The notes: generated by a model not told the origin, from the letters alone. A stretch of 64,000 nt of DNA from Chamaea fasciata (GCA_029207755.1 JARCOQ010000002.1:54463172-54527171); one strand, 5' to 3'; shown: positions 1 to 12,795, counted from the first letter of the stretch. A program made the numbers and translations.

Positions 1-1441
1 AGGAGAGAAGGGAAACTATGTCTGCACAGCTGAGTGGAGGTTGGAGCACTCACCAGGATTTTAAAAGCATTCCTTCTTCAGCTGAGGCCAATGTGGTTTC
101 ACTCCTTGTAACCATAGTGGAGCAGAGCTCACCAGCCACAGGTCAGTAAGAATGAAGTGATATGTGGTGGAAAGCTGAAGGGGTGATGAGGAGAGAAATG
201 GAGGCTACTATGGCTATACAGCCATCGTCCAGCATGCAAGATTTGTAAGGCCAGAGAGAGAGGTCAGCAGAAGGCACCTGCCCTTGTGGCCCAATTCTTA
301 TAGAAGCAGGAGGCCCATGTGTAGAGAGCTCTGTCCTTGATGTTACTGATGCAATTTATCCAGCAACTCTTTTGGGACAAATACTCTTCCCATCACTGGA
401 ACAGAGATTTACATCAGTGCATTGGAGTGCTTGGATACAAAGAAGACCTGTGTCATCAGTTTTTCATCTCTCTATTAGCATTTCCCTCTTCTCTCAGAGT
501 CCTGCCTGCCTTTATTGTGCTGTGTATTCAGCATCTGTGAAAAAAACATTTCCAGACTTTCCAGCCTCAAGTCAAACAATATTGACTTTTAAGACAATTT
601 ACATTATTGACCATCAAGACACACAACAAAACCAAGGCACTTCCAGCTGAAGGTTATGAAAACACCAGGTGTGGGAAAGTCCCATAGGTCCATACTGGGA
701 AATCCCTTTCTCCGGTCCAGGTTGTAGCTGCAGGTGTTCCATGATCAGGGAAGACTCAGGCACTAGATTCAGTGCATCAGGGCCCAAAGTCTCACACAGA
801 CCCATGGTATAAATCCTTCAATACAGAAAATGTTTGCGTTGGAATAGGCAAAAGTACAATGTTTATTACAGAGATCAGAACAAACCTCTTCTACTGTAGC
901 TGTGAAATAATTCTGAATTTTGTAATTTAACCAAAGATATGATAATCTGTCACACTTAATAATCATCTGTCTTCTTAAATGAATCGTAATAAAATCAGAG
1001 GGGTTTGATTTTTGAAATTAAAAAAGCATTTTAGTTTCACTCTGTTCACTATACAACACTATGTTGTATCACTGGTACAGATACTATGTGGGAAACAACA
1101 GGAAGAACCAAGTAAACCCTTACTGAGCAGTACGGTGGTTAAGGGGTAGCAAATCAGAAGCTGGAGCTCTGATCCATGTTCTGTTGCAGGCTATCTTCAT
1201 TCATCAAGGCACTTAGACAATGTGCTTTTGTTTGTTTGAGGTCTTAGAGTTTAGGAAAACATCAGACGTTTCGGATTTGGGGACTGCAACTCATTAAAAA
1301 TACAGGTTTTCTTCCTATAGTAAACAAAATGTATTTACAAGAAATACCAGGAATTATTTGCAAGACCTTCTATAGCTTGCAAAAATGTTGCAGTTTTGAC
1401 AAATATATCCTATTTGTAATTTGTAGTCCAGGAATAAAGTC

Positions 1442-1486
<45 letters not shown>

Positions 1487-3478
1487 CAATGACAAGCCTT
1501 ATGATGTAAAATGACATAGTGCTAGCAGAGAGAAAAAATCTGATCCCTCTCCAAGTATCATGGGAGGAAACACAGGGTCAGCATATAACTTCATTGATTT
1601 TACATAGGGGTGAGTCTGCCTTTCATTTTGTTTCAACATTGATACAAAATAGACCTTTCAGAGCTGAAAGCACTGATACCATCGCTGCTGCAGCTGAGTC
1701 CCAGGTTGTACAACGAAATAACGTAACACGAGACCTTGTATTTCTTAACTATTTTATTCTATTCACAGTTCCTCTGCTGCAATCCAGATCACTTTTCGCA
1801 AGGTACAGGAGACAAGACTCAGTCTGAGACATGAGGTTTCTGTAGTAGTATGATGAGCAAGCATGGAAACAAAAGGGAAGTCTTCCAAATCTAAGTATAT
1901 TCCTGTAACGATGAGCCAAAGTCCTTTGCCATATCAAGGTTCACTGCAGCAATCACGGGCTGTAAAACTATGCGGGACAAGAAACTGGGTCAAAAACTTT
2001 GTGTCATCCTTCTAAAATTATGTGCACACACCCACAGCAGCTCAACCTCCTCAATCACAGATGCAGTTTAAAGAAATTATCTGGCTCAAAATGGCTGTGG
2101 TTCATCATTAGAGAAGGTGCTTACACTTTCTAGCTCCACTTCAGCATAGGACCACACCACTGCAGAGAAGTAATAACTCTGGCCTGCATGGCTCCCGTGG
2201 GGAAGGAGGCAGGCATGCCAAAAATAGAAGGATGTGCCATACAGTGGAGTGAGGTGGAGAGAGAGGGGAGAAAATGATTCTGCAATTCCCAGAAACAGAG
2301 CTGACATAATTTTGTCTCAGCTATGAGCTTCAAGTCCATTCCCCTTCTGAACAGATTGGCTTGACATACAGCCACAACATGAAACTGCAACGCACATTTG
2401 TCTGGAGGACACGTGGCAGTGTAAAATCCTAGGAACCTCAGATGTAAGGAAATATTTGCATGCCTGATAAATCTCTCTTAAAAGTGGTTTCCCATTCATT
2501 CAGTTACACTTCATATCTGGATTTGAGCAAACCGTGACTTACCCCATATAACATAATGGCTGCCTCAGATCAACATTATTTTCCTGTGAAAGAATGGACC
2601 ACTAATGAGCTTCCACTCTCCTAATACTTGTACAATTACTGATTTGGGGTCATCTCAGCATATTTCTTGCTCACACTACTCTTCAGGGGAGGCAAGGAAA
2701 TGGGACATATTTCTGTATTACTCATCCAAGAATTTTTGTTTGTTTGTTTGCTTTCTGTCTTTAATGTCTAGGCATTTTTCCTTTGGGCTCTTTCTGGAAA
2801 AGCAAATGGCAGCCACATGAGTGAGCTTCTTGGGCTAATTCTGAATATTATCATTCCAGAACAAGGGGGGTATGAAGTTATTTTTTGTTTGGAGGAATTT
2901 TAGTGGAAGATTCAAAATCCCAGGTGGCAAAGCAGAGAGCTGGTTCTCTTGAGGGTTCAAACACTCGATTTTTAAGTAACTTGAGGGATCACTAGGCATT
3001 TATAGGCTCTTCACACCATATCCAACCTTGACCACATTATTGTTGTCCTAATTCCTATTTGGTGAATTCATAAAACAAGCTGGTCTGTACATAAAAAATT
3101 CTATGTGTTTCTCATAGTAGACTTCAAGGTCTAGACACAATTGTATGTACAGTACTTTTCTAATGATATTTTAAATACCTGGGTTATCTGGAATAACAGG
3201 AATGTGAGCATCTGAATGTAATAGACATGTATATACAGATAACATCAACATTAAGGTCAGCAAAGAACAAATCTCATATGAATATATCTTTTTTCTACAG
3301 GCTCTATTGGGTGGGTCCCCATTTTAATTTTTATCTCACCAACACTTCACACTGCTTAAAAACAACCATAAATGGTTTAGAAATACATCTTTTTCCTTAT
3401 CATGTAAATCAAGAGTATGTGAACACGTATGGTCAATTGAGGGAATGATCATATTTTGCATAGGAATATTTGACTTAC
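1..3478. other. Left flank without recognised gene
   Basis: AT-rich sequence with the poly(T) run. An isolated splice-site pair around TTCCTCTGCTGCAATCCAGA (1769-1802, + strand) is probably chance. No gene is supported. Confidence 0.5.
1446..1484. repeat. Poly(T) run, 39 nt
   Basis: Uninterrupted T39. No recognised retroelement body is attached. Confidence 0.95.
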
Positions 3479-3635
3479 AGCTATCATCAAGATTCTTGCA
3501 AATAGTGGCTGGGTCTACAGTACCCACAGCTGTTTCTGGTATGCAATTGTCATCTACTGGTTTTGTTTCAATGAGACTTTCCCATAGGACAGGATTAATA
3601 AGAGGGAGAGGGGGCAGTGAATCTTTCAAATGCAT
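3479..3635 (-). CDS. Candidate exon on the minus strand with good donor
   Basis: A frame reading HLKDSLPPLPLINPVLWESL, then IETKPVDDNCIPETAVGTVD and NLDDS, ends at a strong donor AGCT|GTAAGT. A stop codon lies directly upstream of its ATG, so an acceptor must lie inside, and none of those present is convincing. It would follow the leucine-rich-repeat exon in transcription order. Confidence 0.15.
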
Positions 3636-3850
3636 TCAGTGGCACAATTAATATCCAAGTATAGTCCAGAGCATTATGATGTACAGATCTGTCTTCATTT
3701 TCTGTTGTTTATGTACATGAGATTCTTGATGTCATTAGGAATAAAGTTAATATCATCATAGGCAACATCCAAATACTAGAGATCTTCTAATAAAAATAAC
3801 CTACAAAGAAATAAAATAGAATGATGAATTAGAAAATAAAATCAGAAATA

Positions 3851-3920
3851 GCAGAGAATCATAGAGTCAGAAAAAAAATAAAGGCTGAAGGGGACCTAGT
3901 TCTGCTCTGCAGTTCACAAA
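3851..3920 (-). mobile_element. Possible CR1 remnant
   Basis: GAGAATCATAGAGTCAG and GGCTGAAGGGGACCT resemble a CR1 tail interrupted by an A run. Short and weak. Confidence 0.3.
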
Positions 3921-4307
3921 AGGAGTAGTGAAAGTTTTTGAAAGAGAGGTCTGACTGCTAGAAGTACCCTAATTTAAGTCACTTATCTGAAGTTTTATGG
4001 TTTTATATAATTTGCTGCATACACAAGATGAGTCAGAAAAGCAGGGAGGGTGAGGATCACATTTTTAAAAAGTTTGGGAAAATTATTTCTTTAGGTCCAG
4101 AGTCCTGTGCTCCTGATGGAGATATCTGAAGGTCTAAACTGGTGCTGCTGAGTAGGGTTTGGCCAGAACTCCCTTCCAGCCTTCATCTACAACTCTGTTG
4201 TCCAAAAACAGTCTTTGCCCAGGCAAAAGCTTTAAGTCTATAACTAAAATGTAAAATTTTAGCTTTACATCACTTTAGTGAAGTTATGGAAAATAAGCAG
4301 CATTTAC

Positions 4308-4381
4308 CTGTATAAGAAAGAAGAGTAAGTTATTGAATGACAGATTAAGGCAGACGAAGGTAACCATTAAAGGGGTCAAGT
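4308..4381 (-). CDS. Leucine-rich-repeat exon, possibly LRRC63
   Basis: On the minus strand the acceptor TTTTTGTTGCACCTTTCAG and donor ATACAG|GTAAAT enclose 74 nt encoding LTPLMVTFVCLNLSFNNLLF and FLIQ. The FVCLNLSFNNLLFF stretch fits the repeat LxxLxLxxNxLxx. In mammals LRRC63, a leucine-rich-repeat protein of unknown role, is transcribed away from LCP1, which is the strand and side seen here. Only one repeat was recognised, so the gene may be incomplete, degraded or have further exons to the left. The repeat is read from the sequence; the name is inference from synteny. Confidence 0.4.
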
Positions 4382-5299
4382 CTGAAAGGTGCAACAAAAA
4401 GTAGGCCCAAAAGAGACATACAAAGTGAATCAGCTTCATAAAGTAACACTCTTCCATGTTTTTCAACTGTGTTAGACTTCCCTCTGTAACCTTCCTAAAG
4501 CATACTGGATATATTCACTCAAGAAGCCTAGTCAAGTTCTTGACTGTACTGATCCTCTAGAGAGGATCCAAACCATTCAAACATGCAATCCAAAACATCT
4601 CCAGAAGCCAGGCAGAGAAACTCTTCTGCAGCTTGTTGCTCTTTTATCAAATTCTTTCTTTCATTTCTAACTTGGGAAGTTTTAAACAAACTCTGATAGG
4701 AGAACACTGATTCTGCATTCTTAGTATTATTGTTGCATACACTGTCTCAAACTACACAGATCCTGAGATAATATTTAACTATTGCCTTATATAATTTCAA
4801 ATACACTTCAATATATATAATCTATCATCTAATTCCATAGAAACCAGAACTTAATCATTTCCACAACAGATACACAATAAAGTGTATCTATGCAACGTAC
4901 ACTACCTATTAATCCCTGAACTATTATCAAATATAAATTCAAGGGTTCCAATAAATATGACAAAATCTAAGGGTTATAATAAATATGTAGATGAGTGTAA
5001 ATAATGAAGATTACTGTAATGAAAGAGAAGTTATATCCTGCATTGGGGTTCAGAATTTTCTAAGATCCCTGGCATCTGCTTTGCAAGGAAAACAATGTTT
5101 CAGTGCTGCAGATTTCCCAGGGCAGTAACAGATAATAACAGATAACTATAGTCAGAGGAAGAAAGCATTGTCTCTATTTCATTAAAATTAAAAACCCAAA
5201 TGAAAATCCTTCTTTGTGTAAACAAAAATCTACAACATGTGATTGTAAATATGAAAAACATTTCCAGCAAAAATGAAAATCCAATTCAGACATTCTTAC

Positions 5300-5344
5300 T
5301 GGTAGCTGTAAAACATTCAAGAGATGTATTGTGAACAAGACAGT
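5300..5344 (-). CDS. Candidate 45-nt exon on the minus strand
   Basis: Acceptor CAGTTTTTCCTCAG and donor CTACCA|GTAAGA bound 45 nt. In the phase that joins to the leucine-rich-repeat exon it reads CLVHNTSLECFTAT. Both junction phases agree with neighbouring candidates, but the piece is short. Confidence 0.15.
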
Positions 5345-5715
5345 CTGAGGAAAAACTGATGTCTAGGTCCCAAGTGGAAGTGTTGTGTTGCTTCTTGTAG
5401 CAGAAAATTGCTTTTAGCCTTCAGGGTATATTCCTTAAAGATGCATTGCTCATTTTGCTGTGTTCAAGAGTCAGTAACAGCTTTCATTTAAAGTATCTTT
5501 AGGAATTGTAACCGCACTGACAGAAAAGTGATCTTGTATTTCTTACTCTACTACTGCATGAAAATTAAGTGCTTAGAATGATTCAAAACTAAGTATTAGT
5601 GATTTAAAACTTAATATTAGAGTAGCTGTGGGGATAACTGATTTACATGGGTTTTTTTCTGTAGTACCCTTGCCTTAAATTTTCCTTTGTTTATTTCTTC
5701 TTTCTTTTGTCTCAC

Positions 5716-5819
5716 CTCCTTTTGCCATTTCCTCTGTACCTTTACTGTATCTCATCTTCTTTCTGATGCATCCTGCATAATTTTCATGGCACTTGGCCAG
5801 CACTGCACCTATTGTGAAA
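5716..5819 (-). CDS. Candidate exon on the minus strand (104 nt)
   Basis: The acceptor TTGGGTTGAATTACAG is followed by one open frame (FTIGAVLAKCHENYAGCIRK...) ending GGAG|GTGAGA. Its end phase matches the 5300-5344 segment, but its start phase does not match the likely ends of the 6024-6407 segment. No family recognised. Confidence 0.15.
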
Positions 5820-6023
5820 CTGTAATTCAACCCAAGTTACGTCAAAGCACCATTCAAGGTAGTTGGTTTGGCACTTTGCTGCCTGAGTAGACAGGAATTC
5901 TTGCAGCCATGCCTGGCAAAGACCAGCATCCAGGATTGTTATTCTTATGAACTAGATCTGGGAAGTATCTATCATGATTCTGCTCTGTTGGGAAACTTGC
6001 TTTGGAGGGAATCAAACCTCTCG

Positions 6024-6407
6024 TTAATTCATGCAAACCTGTAGTTCTGGGCTGCAAATGTGGGTTACATGGGTATTATCTTGGCTAAGGAGATAGGCAT
6101 ATCTCTGTTGGAGGTGTATAAGGCAAGAACCAACATGGTCAAACAGGCTGTGCACTGCCAGGCTCCAGCTGGGTCTGAAGAAGGGGTCCTTTGAGTTGGA
6201 TTTGCACTTGACCACAGCAAATCTGATGAATGGTCTGGGTTGTGTCTTTACATTGGATTTTGAAGGGACTTTGGAGTGCACGCTCATTGGTGAGGGAAGT
6301 GTCTGTTCACCTGACTAGCCTTGAGCACTGTCAGATCCTTCTTTTCCATTTTCATTATATGTACTCTTTACTGTTCTAGCTGGATATTTGTCCAAAAAGC
6401 CTTCCTG
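6024..6407 (-). pseudogene. Long exon-like frame with one amber stop, minus strand
   Basis: A very strong acceptor (CTTTTTTCCTCTTCTCTTCAG) opens a frame of 30 codons (QEGFLDKYPARTVKSTYNEN and on). It meets a single TAG at 6315-6317 and continues open for 96 more codons in the same frame, with hydrophilic, disordered-looking wording such as SVHSKVPSKSNVKTQPRPF, to TAA at 6024. A possible donor CAG|GTTTGC lies near 6041, AAT|GTAAAG lies inside, and CAG|GTGAAC lies just after the TAG. It could be the large N-terminal exon of an LRRC63-like gene carrying a nonsense mutation, two overlapping pieces, or an accident. Position and strand fit the synteny argument; direct homology is unproven. Confidence 0.3.
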
Positions 6408-6766
6408 CTGAAGAGAAGAGGAAAAAAGACACTTGTAATGAGGGATCCTCTGGCATTCTTTGTGATGAAAAGATCATGGGACAAATTCTCCATACCCTAT
6501 ATGCAGTTTTCTTGTTCAGACAAAATGCACCAACAATTAAGACCAAGCATCTCAGTGCTGCCAATCACAAAATATGTTAGTCTTTTTTCTCAACACAAGC
6601 AGAGTTTTCCTACACACTGTACTGGACGATGTGTTGCATCCAGCAGAAGAGCTGGCTCAGAAGCAGGACAGAAAAGACAGGTTTTCAGAGGTTCCTTGTG
6701 AGTTTAACAAGGAATGAATGAGCAGTGTTTGCTCTCCTGCGTTTGAAATATGGCCATTTGTATCAC

Positions 6767-6838
6767 TGACAAGTCCCTATTTAGGGATCCTGAATCCATT
6801 TGCAAGGTGCCATGTGCCAATGCAATGAGATCTTTCAC
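6767..6838 (-). CDS. Candidate exon on the minus strand (24 codons)
   Basis: After the acceptor CCATCTGCTTCTCAG the frame reads VKDLIALAHGTLQMDSGSL and on to a possible weak donor TCA|GTGATA. The frame stays open further to TAA at 6704. The wording is protein-like but no family is recognised. It is phase 0-0 and compatible with the next segment. Confidence 0.2.
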
Positions 6839-7621
6839 CTGAGAAGCAGATGGGGCTCCTTTGGTAAGTGCTCCCCTCCCCTTCTGCTCCACAGTGTTCC
6901 ATGTATCACCTAAACTTCATGCAGATCCTACTGAATGGAAAGGCAAATCAGGCAAATGCCATATGAAAAAAGCACCACGGAAGGGACATATTTAAAGTGT
7001 GATGGCAAAAGTGAGGTCGGTCGTGGTCAAGGAACAGGGAATTGGGAAAGGAACAAGGGAATTAGCTTCTGGAAATTGTCTCGACAGTGCCTGTAGAATT
7101 GGACACTTCACAGAACTTCAGTCACCAGCAGCTTCATGGAATTTCTTACACTTTTTTTAGGTGTTGTTTGCATCACTGTGGTCACAGGGTGGATAATGCA
7201 TTAAATTGATAAACATGCTTTAAGTCTGTGAAAAACTGATGAAGCTGATTGAGACAAACTTGAGCTGGGTCCCTTGCTTACCTAGAGCCTGGCTCAAGCC
7301 AGGGCTGACAATGAAACAATGCCTGGAGTGGCCTCTGACAGAGGTCAGACAGCCTTTACAGCTGCCTCAGCAGGTGGAGGGTGACCGAAGTGTTCTTTCT
7401 ACCTCTGGTGGCAACTGTAAATTTAAATTCTGACTGAAAGTAACAAACACCCTCATTAAGCCTTATTTGCATATAAAATTTTGCTCCCCTAAGAATGGAA
7501 ATGAAAAGAAAAGTGAATATGCCTTATATTTATAGTCACAAAAACCCCACCTATAGCATGTGATTCTTCCACCTCATTGGGAAGCGCTAAAAGTTACAGT
7601 ATAGACAAGGGGAGTTCCAGG

Positions 7622-7662
7622 AGCAGAAGAAAGAAAGAAAGAAAAAAAAAAAAAAAAAAAAA
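7622..7662. repeat. Purine run ending in poly(A)
   Basis: (GAAA)n-like stretch followed by A21 at 7642-7662. Confidence 0.9.
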
Positions 7663-7966
7663 GGGTTGGTGGAGGAAAAACCTCTGCCTGCTTTGGGTTG
7701 GTCAAGACTGTGTCTCTCCTCTGCCCCTGAAGGGATGCTTAGGTGAGCTTTGCACCTTTAACTACATTGGAGCAGATATATTTTATGGATATAATAAATA
7801 TATGTCACTGATAGGTCTCTGTTACTCTGCCTTTGGTAGTGACATACAGTAACACTCCGTAGTTAGTGCATTTATCACCAATGCATTTATCAGAAATTCT
7901 GAACCTGCTTTCCTGTTGCTCCAATAAACTGCACTGGTTTTGAACCTGGATTGTACAAGTTCTTAC

Positions 7967-7998
7967 TGAATTTGATGAGGCTGATGGTGCCAAATTGG
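7967..7998 (-). CDS. Candidate 32-nt exon on the minus strand
   Basis: The acceptor TAATTTCTGATTATAG is followed by 32 nt encoding NLAPSASSNS and a donor TTCA|GTAAGA. Start phase 1 and end phase 0 fit the candidate first exon above and the 6767-6838 segment below. Very short, so chance is likely. Confidence 0.12.
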
Positions 7999-7999
7999 C

Positions 8000-10886
8000 T
8001 ATAATCAGAAATTAAACACAGTCACACCCAGCCCCTCTGATCTCTGAGGACCAGCTGGAGTGCAAGGCGCTTCATTTTCTGCCAAATTTCTATATCCTTA
8101 ATACAACAGTTGGCACTGAGCCCCAGTGTCCCACACCTCTGGGCTGGATTGACCCTGGCTGGATGCCAGGTACCCACCAAAGCCACTCTGTCATTGTCCT
8201 CAGCTGGGCAGAAGGGAGAGAAATATAACAAAAGGTTTGTGGGTCAAAGTAAGGACAAGGAGACATGGCTCACCAGTTACCATCATGGGCAAAATTTGGC
8301 TTGGGGAAATGAGCTGAATTTATTATCAATTGAACCAGGGCAGAGTAATAAGAAAAACCTCAAAATCTTAAAGCATCTTCATCCCTCCTGTCTTCCTGGG
8401 CTTAATTTCACTCCTGATTTTTCTACCTTTTTCCCCCTCAGTGGTGCAGGAGGACAGGGAATGGGAGCTGCGGTCAGGAGCTTACCACAACTACTGAAGA
8501 GCTTGGCCTTGGCCAGAAGTGGGCCCATCCTGGAGCTGGTTGGCGTAGGATCTGTCAGATACGGGGGAAGCTTCTGGGAGCTTCTCATGGAAGATTAGCC
8601 TTTACCCTCCTCAACACCAAAACTGTGCCATGGAAACCAAGTAAACACTGTGTCAAAGGTTCATTTCATACACATGCTGGAAATGTGCTCAGGGCTTTGC
8701 CACCAGAGCTATCCCCAAAGACCTCATTTTGGAGGACCATTGAGCCCTTAGCTACTCCCTGGTTTCTGAACAGCACTGCAGACAGCAGTCATTTAGTCAT
8801 CAACATTTTTATCAACAAGAAATACTTCATAAATTATCCTTCACTCATTCTCTTTAACTCCACAGTGTTGATGCTCTGTTCCCTTAATAAGGGAGGCTTA
8901 TTTCTGGAGACCTGCTGAGGGAGAAGTCACTCTTTATATCTCTCAGCTACAGCTTAGCTCGCAAAGAAAGCTGGGACTATTGGCTTACCTCCCTGACTTT
9001 CCTGCCCTCGGCCACAGTGTCTGACAGCTTCCAGCTCTCATGTGGGCACAGTTGACCCTTCATGATATTTCTGCTGCTTTTTCAATCAACAACCTCATTT
9101 TGTTACAGCCCCGCTTTCTACACCCCCCTGTGAGGGCAAAGACAGTGACACCACAAAACACTGCCTTTGTTCCAGCCCAGGGCTTCTGCTCTTCAGTCTC
9201 AGTCTCAAACTTCATGAAGCAAAAAACAATTCCATCCACCAAGATGATGGAAATACCCTTGCTGAAGAGTTGCTTGCTGATCAATGGGCATGCTGCTGTA
9301 TAAATATCTTTCAGGTGTGATAGTTACATTATGAGAAATGATCCTTGAACAAACTTTACTGCAAGCTCTTAGATTTCTGTCGTGTCTACCAAATAAATAC
9401 ACAATCTCTAAATAGCATTCATCAGTAATGTGTACTACTAGAATGAGAGCCAGCACAGCAGAACTCTGATTCTGGATAAAAGGGTTTTCTATCATTTTAA
9501 AAATTGTTTAAACCATTGAATCACAGCTCTGGTAGTGAGCCAGAAATATTTACATCTGTTTGGGCAGTGCCAGACTGGAACTGTATCATACCTAAACAGA
9601 TTTTACCAGACTTTCAAAATAATATTTAGCAGGCCTTAATAATATCAAGGGATATTGTATTATCTGACTTTTCAACCTTCTTTAACTGAGTTTTCTCTAC
9701 TATTTTTGTACGGTTAGAAAAGTATTACTTTTAATATATTACTGTTACTCCTTTTAATTTAGTATTCTATAATGAGGATAAGTACAGTATGACACTATTA
9801 TAACAAGATGAATATTCAAATTACTTACCATTTCTCTCAAACATCATAAAAACCATTTTTATTTATTTTCTTTATCTTTGCCTGCTTCATTGACTATGTG
9901 AAGATTGAGGAGTTTTAGCAATTTAGATACTCCTACAGAATTACAGAAGATGGAAAAAATCCCACACTTGATTTGGTCTCTTTATCTCAGTCATAAGGAC
10001 AACATTGTTCTTCCATGCTACAGCTTTATTCTACTGTGCTGATCTGTAAAAAAAAATTGCAAAATTTCTGCAATCTATTTTTACAGCGGCTCCTGGGACC
10101 TGAGGTTGTTGACAGAAGTCAGTGAACCTGCACAGACTCCAGGATTCTTCTCTACAGATCTGTTTTCAGGAGTGGTGCCTAGTTTCCATCTCATTTATAT
10201 ATTACTTGGGTTAAAAATGTTATAATTAGCAATCATGTTATTTTTTTCACATTTATTTTTAAAGGCTAGTCCTTAAATATTTAATCAATAGCGACTTTAT
10301 ATACACTGGAAAGAGCTTTTCATTCACCTAACTAAGAAGCACACAAAATGCCTGGTTATTTCTGAAGCATACTGCATGGCAAGTCCTTTGTTTTAATTAG
10401 AAATCCCTGATGCCTGTGAAATAATATCAGCCAAGATATTTCTTTTCACAGGATTGTATATTCTGAGAAGAGCATGACCATCCCCCAAAATGTCATTTTT
10501 TCCATTTTATCTGAATGCAAGCTGTATCTCACTTCCCCCATGGTCTGACACCATGTGATCCAATTTTATTTTTCTTGACACCAGCAGTTTTTCATGTTAT
10601 GTCTCATATTTTCTGATGAGCTAAGGAGAATGCCTCTAATATCCAGTGGGTAGTGTTCAAATCTGATCAGTGGAAGGCTCAGCTTCCAGGACCTGCCCAA
10701 AGGACTCTCCCCCAGTTTGCATGAAGAGCCTCCCAAAGAGATGCAGGTCATATGGGTCATACTGCAGTCTCAATCACACTGCTTTGCCCTAGTAGGTGAA
10801 CTGCCAATCTATCTTTTTCTGTGTTAATTCTAGAGAGCACATGGCATTTGTAACCATGCACCATAGAAACTGTCTGTGCAGTTTAC
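8000..10886. other. Gene-poor stretch
   Basis: A 162-codon + frame (8110-8598) has no recognisable domain and no start or splice context that supports it. The rest is AT-rich with nothing identified. Confidence 0.5.
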
Positions 10887-10991
10887 CTTTGTCAACATTG
10901 TCCCTTGGTGTAGACAGTTAAGACAGCAGCTTAGGAGGCAGAGGTCTATGGAGCACTTTTGGTTGCTAAGTTTCCTGCTTAGCTTTTGTTC
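10887..10991 (-). CDS. Candidate exon on the minus strand, function unknown
   Basis: A long pyrimidine-rich acceptor ending TTTATCTGTCAG precedes a 105-nt segment open in only one frame (EQKLSRKLSNQKCSIDLCLL...). It ends AAAG|GTAAAC. It is phase 0 at both ends. No family was recognised; it does not fit the phase of the candidate first exon, which lowers confidence. Confidence 0.15.
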
Positions 10992-11280
10992 CTGACAGAT
11001 AAATGAAGATATTTCAAAAAACAGAAAAATCTCACAATGCAAAACAAAAGAAATAATCACCTCTAGTTTAAGGTTCTGAGGTATGAATGTCTGCTTAGAT
11101 AAAACAGGTGACAAAAGAGTCATAACACATGAGAAGTGGCCAAAAGTGGCATTTGTTCTTTTAGGGACAGATTTAATAGTTTTTCTAGTTATCATTAGTG
11201 TTTCAGGAAATAAATCAGTGACACTAATTAAAAAAACACCCCAAACCTATTATATTAACTTCAAATGCTTGCATTAAAAA

Positions 11281-11402
11281 ATGTTATCCAGCACTTGGGG
11301 TGGTCCTGTGCAGGGCCATGAGTTGGACTTTGATGATCCATGTGTGTCCCTTCTAACTCAGGATATTCTATAATTCTATGATTCTATGATTCGATAGTCC
11401 TA
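11281..11402 (+). mobile_element. CR1 LINE 3' end fragment
   Basis: Contains CCTGTGCAGGGCCATGAGTT, GTCCCTTCTAACTCAGGATA and the terminal ATTCTATGATTCTATGATTC microsatellite of CR1. Severely 5'-truncated. Confidence 0.85.
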
Positions 11403-12639
11403 TGACCTCTGTCACAAAAAGTGAGGCAAGTAGAGTTTTTAATCTCTGAGCCAAAGGAGGAACAGTAAAATGGAGAAATGCCCCATGGCAGCCATTGTGA
11501 AAGCTCCCAGAAACAGCTTTTGGCTGGATAAACAGATTTAATAAGAGCAACTATTAACCCCGGGAAAAGGCCGAATCTGCAAGTAGTAATTTTATGCTTC
11601 TTTCTAGTTTCCTATTAGTTTATGAATGCATACAATGACACTGATTTCAATCAAAGAATCTGTAATTTGGTTTCAGAAATCCTCTCATTAGTGGCCAATT
11701 TTAGCAAATCTCTGAGTCACTGTAATTTTCAAGATTATCTATATCCTAAATTGCAGAGTGTGTTGGTTTTATTTTTCATTTCCTGTAGGGCTGAAAACCT
11801 TAGACATTGTACAGTATAAAAACTCGGTCCTAAAGAACTGGAAATCAGAAAGAAAACACAGAAGGGACAGCACTGATGAAGGTGACTTTGAAGAGAAACT
11901 AAAAGTGCCATCAGGAAGCTAATGGCTCACAGAGAGATTTGCAAATATTAAGAAAACTGTCATATACACCTAGAAGCTAGGATACCTCTAGGCAATTTTT
12001 TTCCCCAGTAATTTGATTTGAAAGTAGATAAACTTAAGACTTCCGTGCAACTTTGCACGTGGACAAGATTAATTTACGTGCAGCATTATATAAAACTGTG
12101 ATGGAAAGAAAAACAAATACTGTGATAAAAAGAAAAAAGATAGTGCCAGGGCAAATAATGAATTCAGACTTGACACTTAGCTACTGGGCTTGAATGGCAC
12201 TTAAACATGGAGCTGGAGTAAGGAAGAAATGGGGGAAGTTCAAAAAGGAAGCCTGGAGTTCAATTATAGCCCAGCTGAGTTTGAATAAATGGGCAAATAT
12301 TGCAACAAGATGAGATACAATGACACAAAAATGGTCCCTGATGTTAACCAGAGGCTGGGGACAGTACCCATGCAATATATTGGAGGCACTGGAGGAAGAA
12401 TATTTAATATTGAAAAAAACCCCAAACCAGCAAACACCAAATAACCTATTAACAACAATAACTCTCCTCCTTCCCACAATACAAGACTTCTTAAGGAGCC
12501 AAAGAGGCAGAGTTTGAGGAACAGAAACAAACCACTATAATTATGTTTGTACTTGATACACTCCAGCTTAGCATTCCAGTCTTTTCCTCTTCAGGATAAC
12601 ATTTCTTGCACCTGCCATATGTATATTGCGAAAGGAGTG

Positions 12640-12795
12640 ATTCAGCTTGGAAGATACCTCAGGAGGTCTCTAGTCCAAGCTCCTGCTCACAGCAGGGTTG
12701 AACTATAAGGTCTGAGCAGATTACTCAGATCTGTATGCAAGGATGGAGACCTCACAGCATTCAGGGCAACCTCTGGGCCTCCTTCCAACAGTGAC
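12640..12795 (-). mobile_element. Old CR1 LINE fragment
   Basis: Antisense CR1 tail wording: AGCTTGGAAGATACCTCAGG, TCTAGTCCAAGCTCCTGCTC. Diverged; borders approximate. Confidence 0.6.

Noticed and set aside
1769..1802. 34-nt + strand exon-like piece with good acceptor and GTACAG donor
   Set aside because: Isolated, no neighbouring exons or recognisable peptide.
8110..8598. 162-codon + frame
   Set aside because: No homology recognised, no promoter or splice context.
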